Source of the DNA: Oscheius onirici
Lineage: Eukaryota; Nematoda; Chromadorea; Rhabditida; Rhabditidae
Reading direction: 5' to 3'
Length of the DNA stretch: 64,000 nucleotides
Assembly: GCA_932521025.1 (NCBI GenBank)
Contig: OW051473.1
Span: forward strand, 806,001-870,000
The translations under genes and the position numbers were made by a program. Below the pieces are notes generated by a model that was given only the letters and a program-made list of their open reading frames with translations, made no database searches and was not told where the DNA came from. Each line of letters begins with the position of its first letter. Positions within the stretch are counted from its first letter, which is position 1. Shown here piece after piece: positions 46,468 to 58,239 of the stretch.

Positions 46468-46839
46468 ATGGCTCCTTTGGGCGGTAAAGATTTCCAACAC
46501 ATTCAGCTTCTAGTTGATCCATTCAATTTTGAACAAAGTGCCATGGTGAGAATGTTCTTCGAAGAAATATTCGTTATTCAGAAATCCTCCCCAACACCAG
46601 CTACAAAATTCTACGAAGATCCCGACTTTTTACAAAGATATGTAGATCCCGAAATTCAGCTCGCCTACCAGTACTATTCGAACCAAATGCGCGAAATGAA
46701 GAGCCCAACGAAAGAGTTTTCAACTTCAAGTCACTTTCCACACAAAGCCGAATCAGATGTTCGTCACCGTTTTTTGAAAACACTGGGAGCCTTGAAGTGG
46801 ATGAAAAGAAAAGTTAGATTTTTCTTAGACATTAATTAG
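46468..46839 (+). CDS. small 123-aa protein, unknown
   Basis: A single-exon ORF starting MAPLGGKDFQHIQ, preceded at 46442 by a CTCAG acceptor, as expected for a trans-spliced gene. The protein is soluble and helical-looking, with many charged and aromatic residues and no signal peptide. It sits between two lectin genes. No family recognised. Confidence 0.4.
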   Translation: MAPLGGKDFQHIQLLVDPFNFEQSAMVRMFFEEIFVIQKSSPTPATKFYEDPDFLQRYVDPEIQLAYQYYSNQMREMKSPTKEFSTSSHFPHKAESDVRHRFLKTLGALKWMKRKVRFFLDIN

Positions 46840-47167
46840 TGCCTGTTTCGTTTTATTAAACTAAGTAATACATTTTTTTGTGGATAATGTTGTGCTTCTC
46901 AAACTTTTTTCAAATACATAAAACGCACGCACTTTTTTGTATCACCTTCGTTCACTTTTCGGACCATGGTTTCGACATCTCCAGAATACAAAATATTGCT
47001 ATGTCACAAGATCGATAGCTGTTTCTTGTGACTTTCTTTAAGAGACGTTGAAATCTACCCGATAAGATTCTAAAGCACCGATACAGTCATTTCTTTGTTC
47101 ATAAGCTCTTTATCGCAGAAATAAAAGTTTCCCCAAACTGCTTCACTTGTCGAGGGTGCTGCTCGCA

Positions 47168-50100
47168 ATGCGGCTCTTTATTCTTCTGTCTTTTTGCGCA
47201 AAAGCATATTCATTATTGTGTCCATCTGGTTATACCGACGTTGATGGAAACTGCATCTCGACAAAGTTTTCATCAGCCACCAGAAATGGTGCTTATACCC
47301 GCTGTGCTCAGGACAATGCCTACATTCGTGATGTTCCTAACGGATTTGTACGTTTCAAGACCCTAGACATGAATTTTAGTTTCAGATGAATACTAACATT
47401 ATGACGAAGGGAGCCGGGTCTGAATTCATCTGGTTGGGACTGACCTGTGCTGATTCCAGCTTTAGTAGCTGTGTTTGGGACAGTGGAAGAAATATTACGA
47501 GCACTTCCTACTCAAATTTTGCTGGAAGTAACCGCACTTTCGAAACTAAATCTCGGCATGTTCAGATAACCCGACCCTTGATGTGGGATCCTGTGTGGCG
47601 ATGCTCGTTTCAACGGGAAAGTGGTACAGTGTTGATTGTGCAAGGAGCACTGCCAGCTATTTTTGCGAGAGCACTCCCAACTATCTTGGTCAGTTCGAAA
47701 ACATGTTTAACATATGCTATTTCAGTGCCCAGATGCGCCTCGAATTCGGCCTACTTCCAGGGAAAGTGCTATTATGGTACGACTGCTTCGTCTTTGAATG
47801 CCGCAGAATCTTATTGTAGCGCTAGATGTGGACATGTATCTTCAATTCACAGCCCTGGGGTAAGTTTTTTTAATCTTTATGAAGCTGCGGAAACAGTTGA
47901 CGGTCTTGATAAAAGCCGATGTCGCAAGCTGTCAGTTAACTCTGAAAACTGAAATTTTCTTTGAAAGAAGAATTCTACAAAAAAATCTGGTTTACTTTAA
48001 TCGCAACAGTGTCTATCCATTAATCCAGTCCGGGCAATAAGTTTTGACCCTCTCGGCCATAAAATTTTTCCTGTATGAGATATTGCAAATCGGCAACCTG
48101 TCCCCTTTTCCTTTACATTTGAGCTATTTCATTTCAAAAATCCAGACCCCTAGGTGGTATCTACGAGTTTTGGCAGTTTTGAACCAAGCTCTTTCGCGCA
48201 CCCCCACCTATGTATATCCCAGCCTTCCTGTGTAAAGGAACCAAGCTAATTCCATTGGCGCCGGATGACCATTGGTAGTGCCAACTAACGCCCACAGTTT
48301 CAGACCAAGCCGTTCACCCATTCTTGAGAAATGTGTTTCGCCAACTCCGATTTTGGCCTACATTGCGGGCATCATAACTCGATTGTTTATGAACAAAATT
48401 GAAAATTTCAAAATGCCTTGAAAAGGGTTTGACGAGCTCTAAATAGTCACAGAACATGGCAAAACGGATAAACGCTATCTTCGATGAGTACCGAGGCCGC
48501 AAAGCTATGGTCTCATTTACAGACAGGTCACGGAATATGACTTTTTCGGTTCACTGATATGCTGATTGTAACTACCCCAATGAACATTGTTTGGGTAAAT
48601 GATGTAAAAGTAAAAAACATAGAAGTGAAAAAAGTCCGTGACCATTTGGTCTGTCTGTAAATGAGACCATAGCTTTGCGGCCTCGGTACTCATCGAAGAT
48701 AGCGTACAGGAAAAATTTTATGGCCGAGAGGATCAAAACTTATTGCCCGGACTGTAGGTTAGTAGTTTTATAATAGGTAATAGGTTAGAGTTTGACGACA
48801 GCGGAGAGAATTTGATAGAATCGGAGTCAGTGTTGAACGAGCAGTCATTTTCTGTTCGAGCGAAGAACGCGCACGAGCAACCAAAGTACGCAGTCCTTAG
48901 CTCACCACAATTTCACCTTCACCATAATTTTCAGGAAAACAGTTTTGTCCGCGATATTGCGATGTCTGTGAATAGTGTAGCCTACTATTCTCTGATTGGG
49001 CTACAAAGAAGCGGAAACAACTATTTCTGGGTGGACAGCTCTTCTGTCAACTACAAAAAGTTCGGCTATGAGAACTCAGCTCTCGGCTCTTGCGTCTCCA
49101 TGGCTATTGTCGATGGAGAGGTTGTGAACAAAGGAAACTGGATCAGCACTCAATGCAGCAGTGGGACTACTTCGGTGGTAGTCTGCAAAAAAGATCTGAC
49201 CAACCAATGTGATCCTCCTGTGACTGTTCCAGCGACTATGTCACCACCAATCTGCTCAGGAACTGATTTCCAATCTGGATATGGAGAAGTATTTTTTAGT
49301 TTTTTGTGTAATAGCAAGTATGTTCAGTTGTATTCTCCTGGTTATCCTTATGGGAGTCAGCCAAACTCTTGCGACTATCTCATTACAGAGGACGACTACA
49401 GTACCGCGATGATTACCTTCAATCAGATATATTTGGACCGCAATTCGTTCATCAGTCTCTATTACAGCTTTATGGATAGGACTCCTTTTGCTACGTAAGA
49501 CGAAAGAAAGCAAACACTGAATTGTACAGGATCACCAACACACAGGCATTCCCTAGAACTTACTATTCGATCGGGAATTCTTTCAAAATCATTTTCAACA
49601 CAACTGGAAGCGAAAACTTTAACAACTATTGGACAGCAACTTATGGACCAAGTTGGAAAGAGTGTTGGGTTTATCTATATATGGTTTAAGGCTCTTCAGC
49701 AACGGAAGACTCTACAAGTGAAGCCTATAGCACGGACGTATATTATTCAGGCTGCCCGGCGAACGGTCTTTCAGGAACAAATAACGCAAATGTAAGGAAC
49801 GATTAAGAATCTGAAATTAGATGTAATCTTCCTCATCTATAGCTATTATTTAGATGAACGTTCCGCAAGGACCATGTGAAGTTTTGTTTGGTCCAGTGGT
49901 CAATCAGAACTACTACACCTCGTAAACTCGTAAAGTGTTTTGAACGAAAAAAATTTCAGTAAAAACACATTTTGTTTGCGTTTCGAGTGGAATATTATAC
50001 CGTCTGCTCCTATCAGCATTTACGAAGGAGTTGTGAAGAATTCATTTAATCGTACGGCATAGTGGGTTACTTAACATGCATAATCGATGTCTTTCTCAGT

Positions 50101-51298
50101 ATTTATCCCAACCATTGGCGTCAGATATCGACCGTCTCCGGATATAGGTTCTGTACTTCTGGAGGAAAAACACTCCTTGTCGATTATGCATACCTTGAAA
50201 CACCGATTACAGTATTCTACGAACGTAGTGTTATTCCACACCAAAACATTGTATTAATTAAGCTGTATCCCTGGAGTATATATCAGACATACCAAGCACA
50301 GTTATATCTTCTACTCCATACACTGGGTGCTATTATGAAATGTATGGGAGCGGAGAGGTGAGTAGTTCGGCAGTAGCACGAGCAGCTGGTTCCGCGAAAC
50401 AAGCACTAAAACTCCAAACTTTTATCAACGAAAGTAATGCACAGCCATCATTTTACCCGGGCAGGTCTCTTTACACCCCCCCCCCTAACTCGGATTTTTG
50501 GGGACGGCAGGGGCAATTTAAATTTTCGGGCTCTCGTTTGCATTTTTCAGCTTTGTCCCAGTGAACAAAGTTGTAGCCCTGATCAAGCTCTACAACTTTG
50601 CAGAACATTGCGAAGCGCTGTTATCACTGTGAAAAATTACTTTTGCCTTGGTTGACAAGTTTTGGCTTAGACTTTTTCATAGTGATAACAGCATTTTCAA
50701 GCTTTGCAATGTTCTGCAAAGTTGTAGAGCCTGATCAGGGCTACAACTTTGTTCACTGGAACAAAGCTGGAAAATTCAAACGACGAGAACCGGAAAATTT
50801 AGATTTCCCGCGCCGACCCCCCAAAAATCCAAGTTTACGGGGGGGGGTAAAGATACCGCCCCATTTTACCCCACCTTCCCACTAGGATTAATTCATTTCA
50901 ATATTTCAGTTTACCAGTCCAAATTATCCATCCAATTATTCCAACAACCTGTACTGCGTCTATCGGTTTTTCTCAACTCAAACAAGGTGTTCATTGGAGA
51001 TTATATATATATATGTACGCGATTTAGGGTAATTTTGAACTTCTCTGACGGCATGGAGACAGAATTTGGTTATGACTATATAAACATACACGAAGGGTAC
51101 GAAACAGACAACAATTATTTGGTGTATTGGTAGACTATACATATTACTTGTTCAAACTTGTTTAAGGCTCTCTGGCAATACTTGGCCAAAGATTGGTGTG
51201 GACATCACGTCTGTTAAAAATGTTCTCACTCTTGTGTTTACCACCGACGGATCTATTGTAGCAAAAGGATTTGCTGGAACTTTCCGTTCTGCGTGGTA
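47168..51298 (+). CDS. C-type lectin with CUB domains
   Basis: Exons include 47168-47347, 47386-47527, 47566-47688, 47726-47859, 48935-49287, 49327-49494, about 49530-49651, about 49691-49792, further exons to 50356, and 50911-51298. Signal peptide MRLFILLSFCAKAYS, then lectin domain 1 (CPSGYTDVDGNC...FIWLGLTC...SYFCES), lectin domain 2 (CASNSAYFQGKCYYG...VVCKKD), and at least two CUB domains, seen as LYSPGYPYGSQ and FTSPNYPSNYSNNLYC and ending at TFRSAW, stop 51298. CTLD-CUB proteins are a large nematode class, often secreted by gut and induced by microbes. Intron 47860-48934 holds a nested repeat element and the intron after 50356 another. The middle (49.8-50.3 kb) has one join without a clear GT donor (near 50050), so a break is possible there. 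Confidence 0.7.
48026..48754. mobile_element. MITE-like element in a lectin intron
   Basis: Terminal inverted repeats of about 52 bp start CAGTCCGGGCAATAAG and end with its complement, with one mismatch seen. The right arm continues uninterrupted inwards for about 115 bp (48639-48754). The left arm is split: after 48077 about 390 bp of foreign sequence intervene before the match resumes at about 48470. So a second sequence has inserted in the element. No coding sequence. No clear target duplication. Confidence 0.75.
50463..50862. mobile_element. MITE-like palindrome with C/G tracts in a CUB intron
   Basis: About 400 bp form an almost complete inverted repeat. The ends carry TCTTTAC followed by a run of nine C and, at the other end, its complement. 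Inner arms share GTTGTAGCCCTGATCA and ACAACTTTGCAGAACATTG. It lies wholly within the intron between 50356 and 50911. No ORF. Confidence 0.75.
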
Positions 51299-51773
51299 GC
51301 GAAATAAACGTGTTTGAATTGCTATGAATTTTTTCTACGACAGCTTTCGTTGCAAACTAATTTTCTACCAGGAAAAGTTTGCCGGAGACAACCTGAAGGG
51401 GGCGTAACTTTATTCCCGAATTTCACGCGGGCATAAAGTACTTATTTGCTAAAATTCACTGAAGCGCGTTTGTGATTGATGGGGTTGGACTATTCTTCCG
51501 CAAACAAATATTCAAGTTCGATTTTTGCAACAAGAAAATAAAGGTATAACTTCTACAGCCCAACTGAGGATACACAGCGAGAGTGATAACCCTTTTTAAA
51601 TGCTTAGGTGTTCACTAGAAGCACATTGCTGTTATTATTTATGCTGTCTATTGATTCCAGTGCATTTCGGAGCGTACTATTTGCTGCATAAAGTCACAGC
51701 CTGAACCCTCAAGGAGCTACGAATGCTCAAACAATGAAATACAGAAACATCATCACATTTTTTCTTTTTTGAA

Positions 51774-52046
51774 TTATTTACTAATGAAAGAGAAAGTTAA
51801 TAGACAATGTTTAAACCCAGGTGAATTTGAAAATACACGAAAATAGGATTTTCCCGAAACAAGAGTGGTGCGAACATTTGCTATAAGAAGAACTGGATAG
51901 AGGAAGATTGTAATGTTATCGATAGCATATGCTGTTGTATGCTCCAATTGCCCAATGATGAATGAACCATCAGTCCTGAAATTTAGAATTTGGTTAACTA
52001 TAGGTTTGTAAAAAGTCTGTACCCTCGGAATGAACCAATTTCGCAT
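51774..52046 (-). other. ORF of doubtful coding status
   Basis: A 90-codon minus-strand frame after a TTTCAG-like site includes QLEHTTAYAIDNITIFLYPV. It shows no domain, and no partner exons could be joined. It could be the last exon of the small acidic gene at 52.6 kb. Confidence 0.2.
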
Positions 52047-52573
52047 TTTTCTTCATTTATTATCAACTTTTATGCTTTCTAACTACTTTTATCGGATTCA
52101 GCGTGTAAATGAACCCCTTGGACAATGAATTCGCTCAAAAATGGGAGAAAAAGACGAAATTTGGAAGTCTCGCTATTTCCTTCTGAAAATCGTCATTCCG
52201 AGGGTTCCCGCGCAAATTTTCAAACGATAGGGGGCGCCTGCCGAACTATTACCGTTTTTTTCGCATCCGCTATAACAGTAGGTTAAAGGAAAAAGTGTAC
52301 GTTTTCGACTGCTTCTTAATGATCGGTGGTAGAAAAGAAAACTACAACAAAAAGTCGAATCTCGCGTCTCATCATCCCTCCAAAACTTATTTCGATAACT
52401 TCAAGAAATGCTTCCATCGTCTAAGAATGCAAAACCACTAGATTTTGCCGATATGAAAACACCGCCGCGTCGCTCCGATATCGTAAACTAATCATATTGG
52501 CACGGTGCCAGACTCGAGAGCGCATCAAAAAGGTTCACTTCTCATTATGCTAATCATATGAGAACGACTCACA

Positions 52574-52820
52574 TCTTGGTTCTCTTCATCATTATTTCCG
52601 AAATCTACATAGCGGATGAGGCCACCGCATTGTTGGATTTCCTGGACTAGGGCAGCGTATTCATCGTCCTCATCATTGGTGCCGTCCTCTTCGAGATCGT
52701 TCTATAGTTCTTTTGTATTAAAGAAAAGTCAACTCCTCAAGAAAGTTGGCATTGTCTTCTTCGGTAAAAGTAACCTTCACTCTAAAACGTCATTGACTCA
52801 CTTTGTTAACTACATACCAT
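52574..52820 (-). CDS. fragment of a small acidic protein
   Basis: Two coding-like blocks: VKVTFTEEDNANFLEE (about 52732-52780) and NDLEEDGTNDEDDEYAALVQ onward (52574-52700), the latter ending in a good donor (GAT|GTGAGT). Between the blocks are 31 nt without a GT donor (GAGGAG|TTGACT), although AG is present. The Met exon is unclear, so this may be a damaged or misread gene. No family recognised. Confidence 0.3.
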
Positions 52821-53519
52821 GGTTTTTCGATGGATAAGAGTGGGGTTTGAAGTCGAAAATAGTTGTTTTCACTCGAGCAGAGGAAGGGGAGAAAAAAGTT
52901 GACGGAAATTATTTTCTTTCAATCCCCATCGATCGTTAGAGGAGAAAAAGGACTGGGCAGAAAAGAATGATTGCGGAAAGTGTCGACAGGCCTGCGCACT
53001 TCAGACTTTTCCCACGTTTTATTGGTGATTTCAGTCGCTCATGAATTATTAGGCCATAGTCACTGGCACCGTTATACAATGACGGAAGTATGTTCTTTCG
53101 AAGATCTCGCTTCAACATTGAAGAATATGATGCCAAACTAAACAACTGAATACTACAGCTAGAGACTTGGATCAACTGGATAGGATCTTACAAAACGGTG
53201 AATTTATGGAAAAGGAGCAACTGTCTAACAGTTAGACGGCCACAGTTTGCTATGGCACAGTTTGCACACGGTTGGAAGTCTGTTGGAAGGCAGCTCTTTT
53301 AGCTGTTGGCTCTAATATTCCCCAAATTGGAAGTGGAAAAAGAGCGAGAAAGAGAATATTGACGAGCCGCCGGTCATCTAGTGGTGTGGTATTTTTTCTC
53401 TCATCACCATAAACAGAAAGTTATCGCCATATACAGATGAAATGAGTCACAGATTGAAGTTTTTATGACCAAACTATCAATCTGTTGAAAAATGATTAAT
53501 AACCAATGGACCATCTTCA

Positions 53520-54537
53520 TTAAGCATCTTCGTATTCGAATAAATGGCCATTATTGAAGTAAAACTCTTTTGGGTTTGTGGGTGTTCCACAGAGAATCTC
53601 AAACTCGATCGTGGCGTTCAGACAAATCCCACTTCTCCAAAGATACCTCAACGACAAAATCTAGTATAAGTTGCAAAAAAACAAACCAGTCTCGTCGTTT
53701 TCTCTCCAAGTTGTATGTGTAGAACATATTGCATTCGTGTCTGTATTGAGGAATCTTCTTGGCTATTGTCGTCTCATCAGATTCTTCACACCCCAACGCA
53801 CAGTACACTTTCGTTACGTTGGTGAACTGAAAATTATACATAGGAAAACTATTTGAGTTTTGACTTTTTCGCATTTCCAGAAACTAATCTCTCTACTACT
53901 AAAGCGCAACGGTGTCTGTCTGTCGGTTCTTCTCTCTGTCTGTGGCTGGCCTATTGCCACGCTAACGCGTAAGGGTTTGGACGCCGAGACACCCGGGTTC
54001 GATTCCACCCCAAACTTTTTTTCTCGAAAAGTTGTTTTGCTAAATTTTTCACCTCGGCGGCACTTTTTGGTTTAAAAAATGAAATTTCTAAAAATCGTTT
54101 ATAATGAGTTTTTTCTGGCGTAATCGACCATGCTGAGTTCGAATATGATGAAAATAAGGATGCTAAAAGTAACTGGGCGTCGACAGTCGTCAAAGACGGC
54201 TGGTCTACAGTATAAAGGAAAACTAAAACACTTCTAGGTTGAACTTATCGCAGGAAAAGCCTGGATGGGCCTGATATCAAACCTCTCTTTATAAAAAAAT
54301 ACTTACTTCATTGATCTCCTCGTAGCAACCCGGATTCTGATCAACCTGACCTGGAACTTTCAAAACACAGCGAGTTGCGGTGCCCTCGTAATGTTCACAT
54401 GAAAGGGACCGTGGTACTAAAAGCTAGTCATTTTACAAAAAAAAAACAAAGGTCTCACTCCAGGTATAAGACTGTGATGGCGGAGCGGCGGCTACTGCCG
54501 TAAGCAAGAAGGCTAGACCGACAAGGCTGTTTGGCAT
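53520..54537 (-). CDS. small secreted Cys-rich protein
   Basis: Signal peptide MPNSLVGLAFLLTAVAAAPP (54537), then exons at about 54305-54410, 53690-53830 and 53520-53640. Cys residues occur in LSCEHYEGTATRCVL, NPGCYEE, VYCALGCEE, HECNMF, GICLNAT and ILCGTP, giving ten in the mature chain, and end FYFNNGHLFEYEDA. The last intron is 40 nt. The intron 53831-54304 holds a tRNA-like repeat. About 150 aa, no membrane helix. No family recognised; probably extracellular. Confidence 0.6.
53895..54025 (+). repeat. tRNA-derived SINE-like repeat
   Basis: Starts CTAAAGCGCAACGGT, a 15-mer also present at about 38609-38623, followed by GTCTGTCTGTC and, at about 53989-54005, a tRNA B-box-like CCCGGGTTCGATTCC. 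A similar B-box context (CCCGGGTTCGATCCC) is at 3600. It sits in an intron. Suggestive of a tRNA-derived short interspersed element, but only partial copies are visible. Confidence 0.4.
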
Positions 54538-54942
54538 AGCTAATGATATGCTATCTTTTGTGCGCGTCATTTGACCGGTTTGTCTATGTTTATGCGCGTG
54601 AAATCACTAGAAAAGAGAAGACTGACCGAAAGCGAGTCGAGACGAGTTTATCAGATTTTACTTGTATCTGGTGGCATTGGAAAGCTATTAAAATTTCTTC
54701 TAAAAAATAAAGGACAATTGCTTCCCCGGTATCAAATTGCTGTTTCGCCTTCAAATGTTTGGTTATTCTACAGAAGAAAACATCTACCCATGAACAATGA
54801 TAATGTATTTATTCGGATCACAAGCTGGATCATTTCAGCTCATTACACGTCAGAGTTGGTTATAAAAGCGCCATTTCTGAACTCGAGCTGGTCTATCTCC
54901 TCCATTTGAAGTCGCCTTCCTGATCGAGGGTGTCGCATGGTT

Positions 54943-55734
54943 CTACAACAGCCATCTAGTAAGAGATACAAAGTACAGCAAGAGTCCAGTCATCTGTGCG
55001 AGTAATAGAAGCGCTCCGATGGCAAGAATACCCACTGGAAAAAACGGTAATTTTTTTGAGCTTTATATTAACCTGTCCATGTAAGAGTAGTGGGTTCCAT
55101 GCGTCTCCAAGGGCAGTTGAAATGAATCGTGTCACAGAACTCGTCATTTTCGCAGCTGGTCAGTTTTGAAGGTGCTACTGTAGTACAAGTCAGCCAATCC
55201 TTATAAATATCGCCAGCGTCAGCGCAGACCGCATTTTCAACGGCCTGATACAAACGATCGTCTCCGGTTTTGTAACTGCACTGGACTCCGTTGGGATAGC
55301 AAGAAAACAGAGCCACTCGGATGAATTTCTACAGCTGTCTTCTGAAATTTTTGTTGTTTATCAGTAGAGCATTTGCCATTTGCTAAACAATAGGAACAAA
55401 TCCAACATCCTTATTATGAGACGATATGTTCGTCTCTTGCTGTTGTACTGACTTTTCAATATCGTGTAATGGCAAATGAAGGACAAGAATTATTTCGTTA
55501 AAGCCAAGCTTACAGAAAATGAAAGAAAAAAGAAGTAAAATGAGCAATTTATGATAAGAGGGAGATACAATGGAACAGTCACTAAACAAGTAGATGCGAT
55601 AACTGGGTTTAGTTTTAGCGCATCAAGTTAGGTAAGTCTAAACTCGCATTTGCGAAGCAGCCAACCTTGCTAACGTGCGGAAAGTAACCGTTCACTAAAG
55701 CCAGCAAAGTTAGAAGCACCAAGAATCGTCTCAT
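54943..55734 (-). CDS. small single-pass membrane protein with NCPWRR motif
   Basis: Three exons: 55666-55734, 55073-55328, 54943-55034. Signal peptide MRRFLVLLTLLALVNG, a short ectodomain with Cys in FSCYPNGVQC, AVCADAG, LTCTT and SCENDEFC, then FNCPWRRMEPTTL just before a membrane helix (VGILAIGALLLLAQMTGLLL) and a tiny tail ending WLL. About 137 aa. The same NCPWRR-then-helix layout is found in the gene at 22258-23006, so I infer a shared family of small type I proteins. Role unknown. Confidence 0.65.
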
Positions 55735-56133
55735 GGCCAGCTGTAGTGTTCTGACTGCCGGAACTATCATCACTAGCCTTGAAAACGGAAATTAAAAAAC
55801 AATATTCGATTGTTTGGCATATTGGAGGCATCAAGTATTGACATTTTCACCAGACTCAAAGAAATCAACTCGATATGTTCGAGTTGATTTCGAATTGTTT
55901 TACTTTATTGTTTCTCCAACTATTACAACGTTTACAAAATATAAATCAAGACTTCAAAAAATTCAATGCAATAACTGTTATTAAATAAAACAGTAGCAAA
56001 TAAATTCTTGAAAAACTTCTTTGTTATATTTACACAAAAACATATAAATTAGCTCACTCAAAAACACATATAAACAGAACAAGTTTGTAAGGAAACTATA
56101 GAGGGAGAAGACTCCGAATCAGGAAACCTAGCA

Positions 56134-58100
56134 ATGCCGAACGAAGCCTCTCCGTCTGGTGAACCGAAGAAGAAGGCCTCTGCTACTGCCCTCAAGAGCC
56201 CCGAGAAGGTCTACCAAGCCAAGCAGTCGCCCCATCGTGGTCCCAGGACTACAGAAAGAAGCCGCGATGGTCACCGCTCTGCTAGTCGCAACCGAACCGG
56301 CACTCAGAGGAGCTACACCTCTCCTATAGCTACACACGGGACTCCTGCTACTGAAAGAAGTCCCGATGGCTTTGAGAGAAGCCCTGCTGCCAAGGCTGGG
56401 ACTACGTGAGAAAGTCGCCAAAGTCTGTCCATGGTAGTCCAGATCCATTGAAAAAGTCTAGCGGAGTTGCTGCTGCTACTGCTGAGAAAAATGCCGCCCC
56501 AAAAAATGTAGCTGCCAACGCTCCGATAGTTCAGGATCCGGCTAAGAAAACTCCGGCTGTCGATGTCCCGAAGATTTCTGTTGATGTAGCTGTGCAGAAA
56601 GAGCTGAAATCTCTGGGTCAGCAGCCGTGGTTCCACGGACTGCGTCCTAGAGCTGATGTTTCCCATCTCCTCACGGAGCCTCATCAGTTTCTGTTCCGAC
56701 TCTCCGACTCGGATAGCACGCTGGTTGTATCTGTCCTGGACGAAACAAAGTTTCTTCGCCATCTGACGATCAGCTACGTTGATGGATTGTGGGAGTTTAC
56801 TCTGATGAGAGATGCCCGCAGAGCCAAGATGGCAAGAGAGAACACCAAGCAAACGAGTGAAGGCGGCTTTCCGAATATTTTTGAGCTACTGGAATTCTAC
56901 AAGACCCATCGCGCTCCAGGAAAGTGTTTTTTGAGGTGACCGAGACCGAGGTTCCCAAGACCGAAATGGTATATTTCTCACGACACGGTCGAGTACAAGA
57001 CCGAAAATCAGCTTGGAAGAGGGAACTTCTGTAATGTTTGTAAGTTTTTTCCCCAATTTTTTATGTTAAACACATCTTCTTGGGCAAATAATAATTGTGT
57101 TTCATACCGCGGCAAGGACCATCGCTCCCCGGAAGTTACCTATGAAGTCGCCATCAAGGCTTGCCACGACGGAAAGGAAACCGAGTTTCCTGTGAAAAGT
57201 CATACTGCTAGAAGAGACATGCTCGCCGAAGCTGAGCAGATGAATCGCATCCTGAATGACTTCATTATTCAGCTGTACGGTGTCGCCCTGTCTCGCTCTT
57301 CTCATCGTGATGGAATACTGCGCCGGAGGAAGTCTGGATGCTCATCTGAAGAAGTTTGGCCCCAAGATCGACATCGGCGAGCGCATCGTCTACGCTCTGG
57401 AAGCTGCCAACGGAATGCGTTACCTTCACTTCATGGACGTGGTTCATAGAGATCTCGCCGCCAGAAACTGTCTGATCAGTTCGATCGGAACAATCAAGAT
57501 CAGCGACTTTGGTCTCTCCATCGAACTCAATGAGTTCCAGAAGTGTCACAAGGAGCCCGAAGTTCGCCCCCACATGCCGCTTTGTTGGATGGCTCCGGAG
57601 TCTCTGAAGCAGCCGGTCAAGTTTGGAAAGCCATCAGATGCCTGGAGTTTTGGTGCTCTGATGTATGAGGTCTTCAATGATGGAGTCAGGCCCTTCATGG
57701 ACGAACTTCCGAAGAAGGTTGCTACCTACATCAGGAAAGGACAAATGCTTCCGATGCCACCAAAAACGCCTGCCCAGGTTTCTAAAATTGTCAACTCGAT
57801 CTGGGTTGTTGCGGAGGAGGAACGCTTGACCATGGAACAGGTTTCAGGAAGCTCAAGGAGGTCTCGCTTGCCGTCAAGACTTCGACTGATCTCTCCACTT
57901 GGGCCATTAACCAGATCCCCGGAGTCAAACGTCTTCATTACGATATGGTCGGAACCCTTGAGAGCGAGAGAAACACCAGAGACTCCGGTAAAACAAAGGA
58001 ACTGGAGATGCCAAGTGACGTCGAAGCTCTACTCAACACAGCCCCACTGACTCTGAATGTGACACAGCCTGATCCCAGCAGGATGTGCAATCATCAATAG
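56134..58100 (+). pseudogene. Fer/Fes-like SH2 tyrosine kinase, decayed
   Basis: A basic, Ser/Pro-rich N-terminus is followed by an SH2 domain (WFHGLRPRADVSHLL, FLFR with the phosphotyrosine Arg) and a kinase domain (GRGNFCNV, VAIKAC, HRDLAARNCL, DFGLS, WMAPESL, DAWSFGALMYEVF). Five lesions interrupt it: a frameshift near 56404, a TGA with compensating shifts at 56937-56970, an intron (57041-57103) whose acceptor reads TTTCAT instead of TTTCAG, a frameshift near 57285-57300, and another near 57840. Past the last one the correct frame resumes as RKLKEVSLAVKTSTDL and ends at 58100. Nematodes have many such FER-like kinases, a number of them germline-expressed. The catalytic residues are all kept, so decay may be recent, or part of it may be sequencing error. 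Confidence 0.75.
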
Positions 58101-58239
58101 TAAGATAATCGATTAAAAATCGAGAATAAAGTGATCAAGGGCATTTTCGAACTATTTATGATTTTTTAGACTGGAAAAGTTGTTTCGAATCACATGTATT
58201 GGACAACAGTTTTATTTGGTAACATATTTTGGGCTTCGG

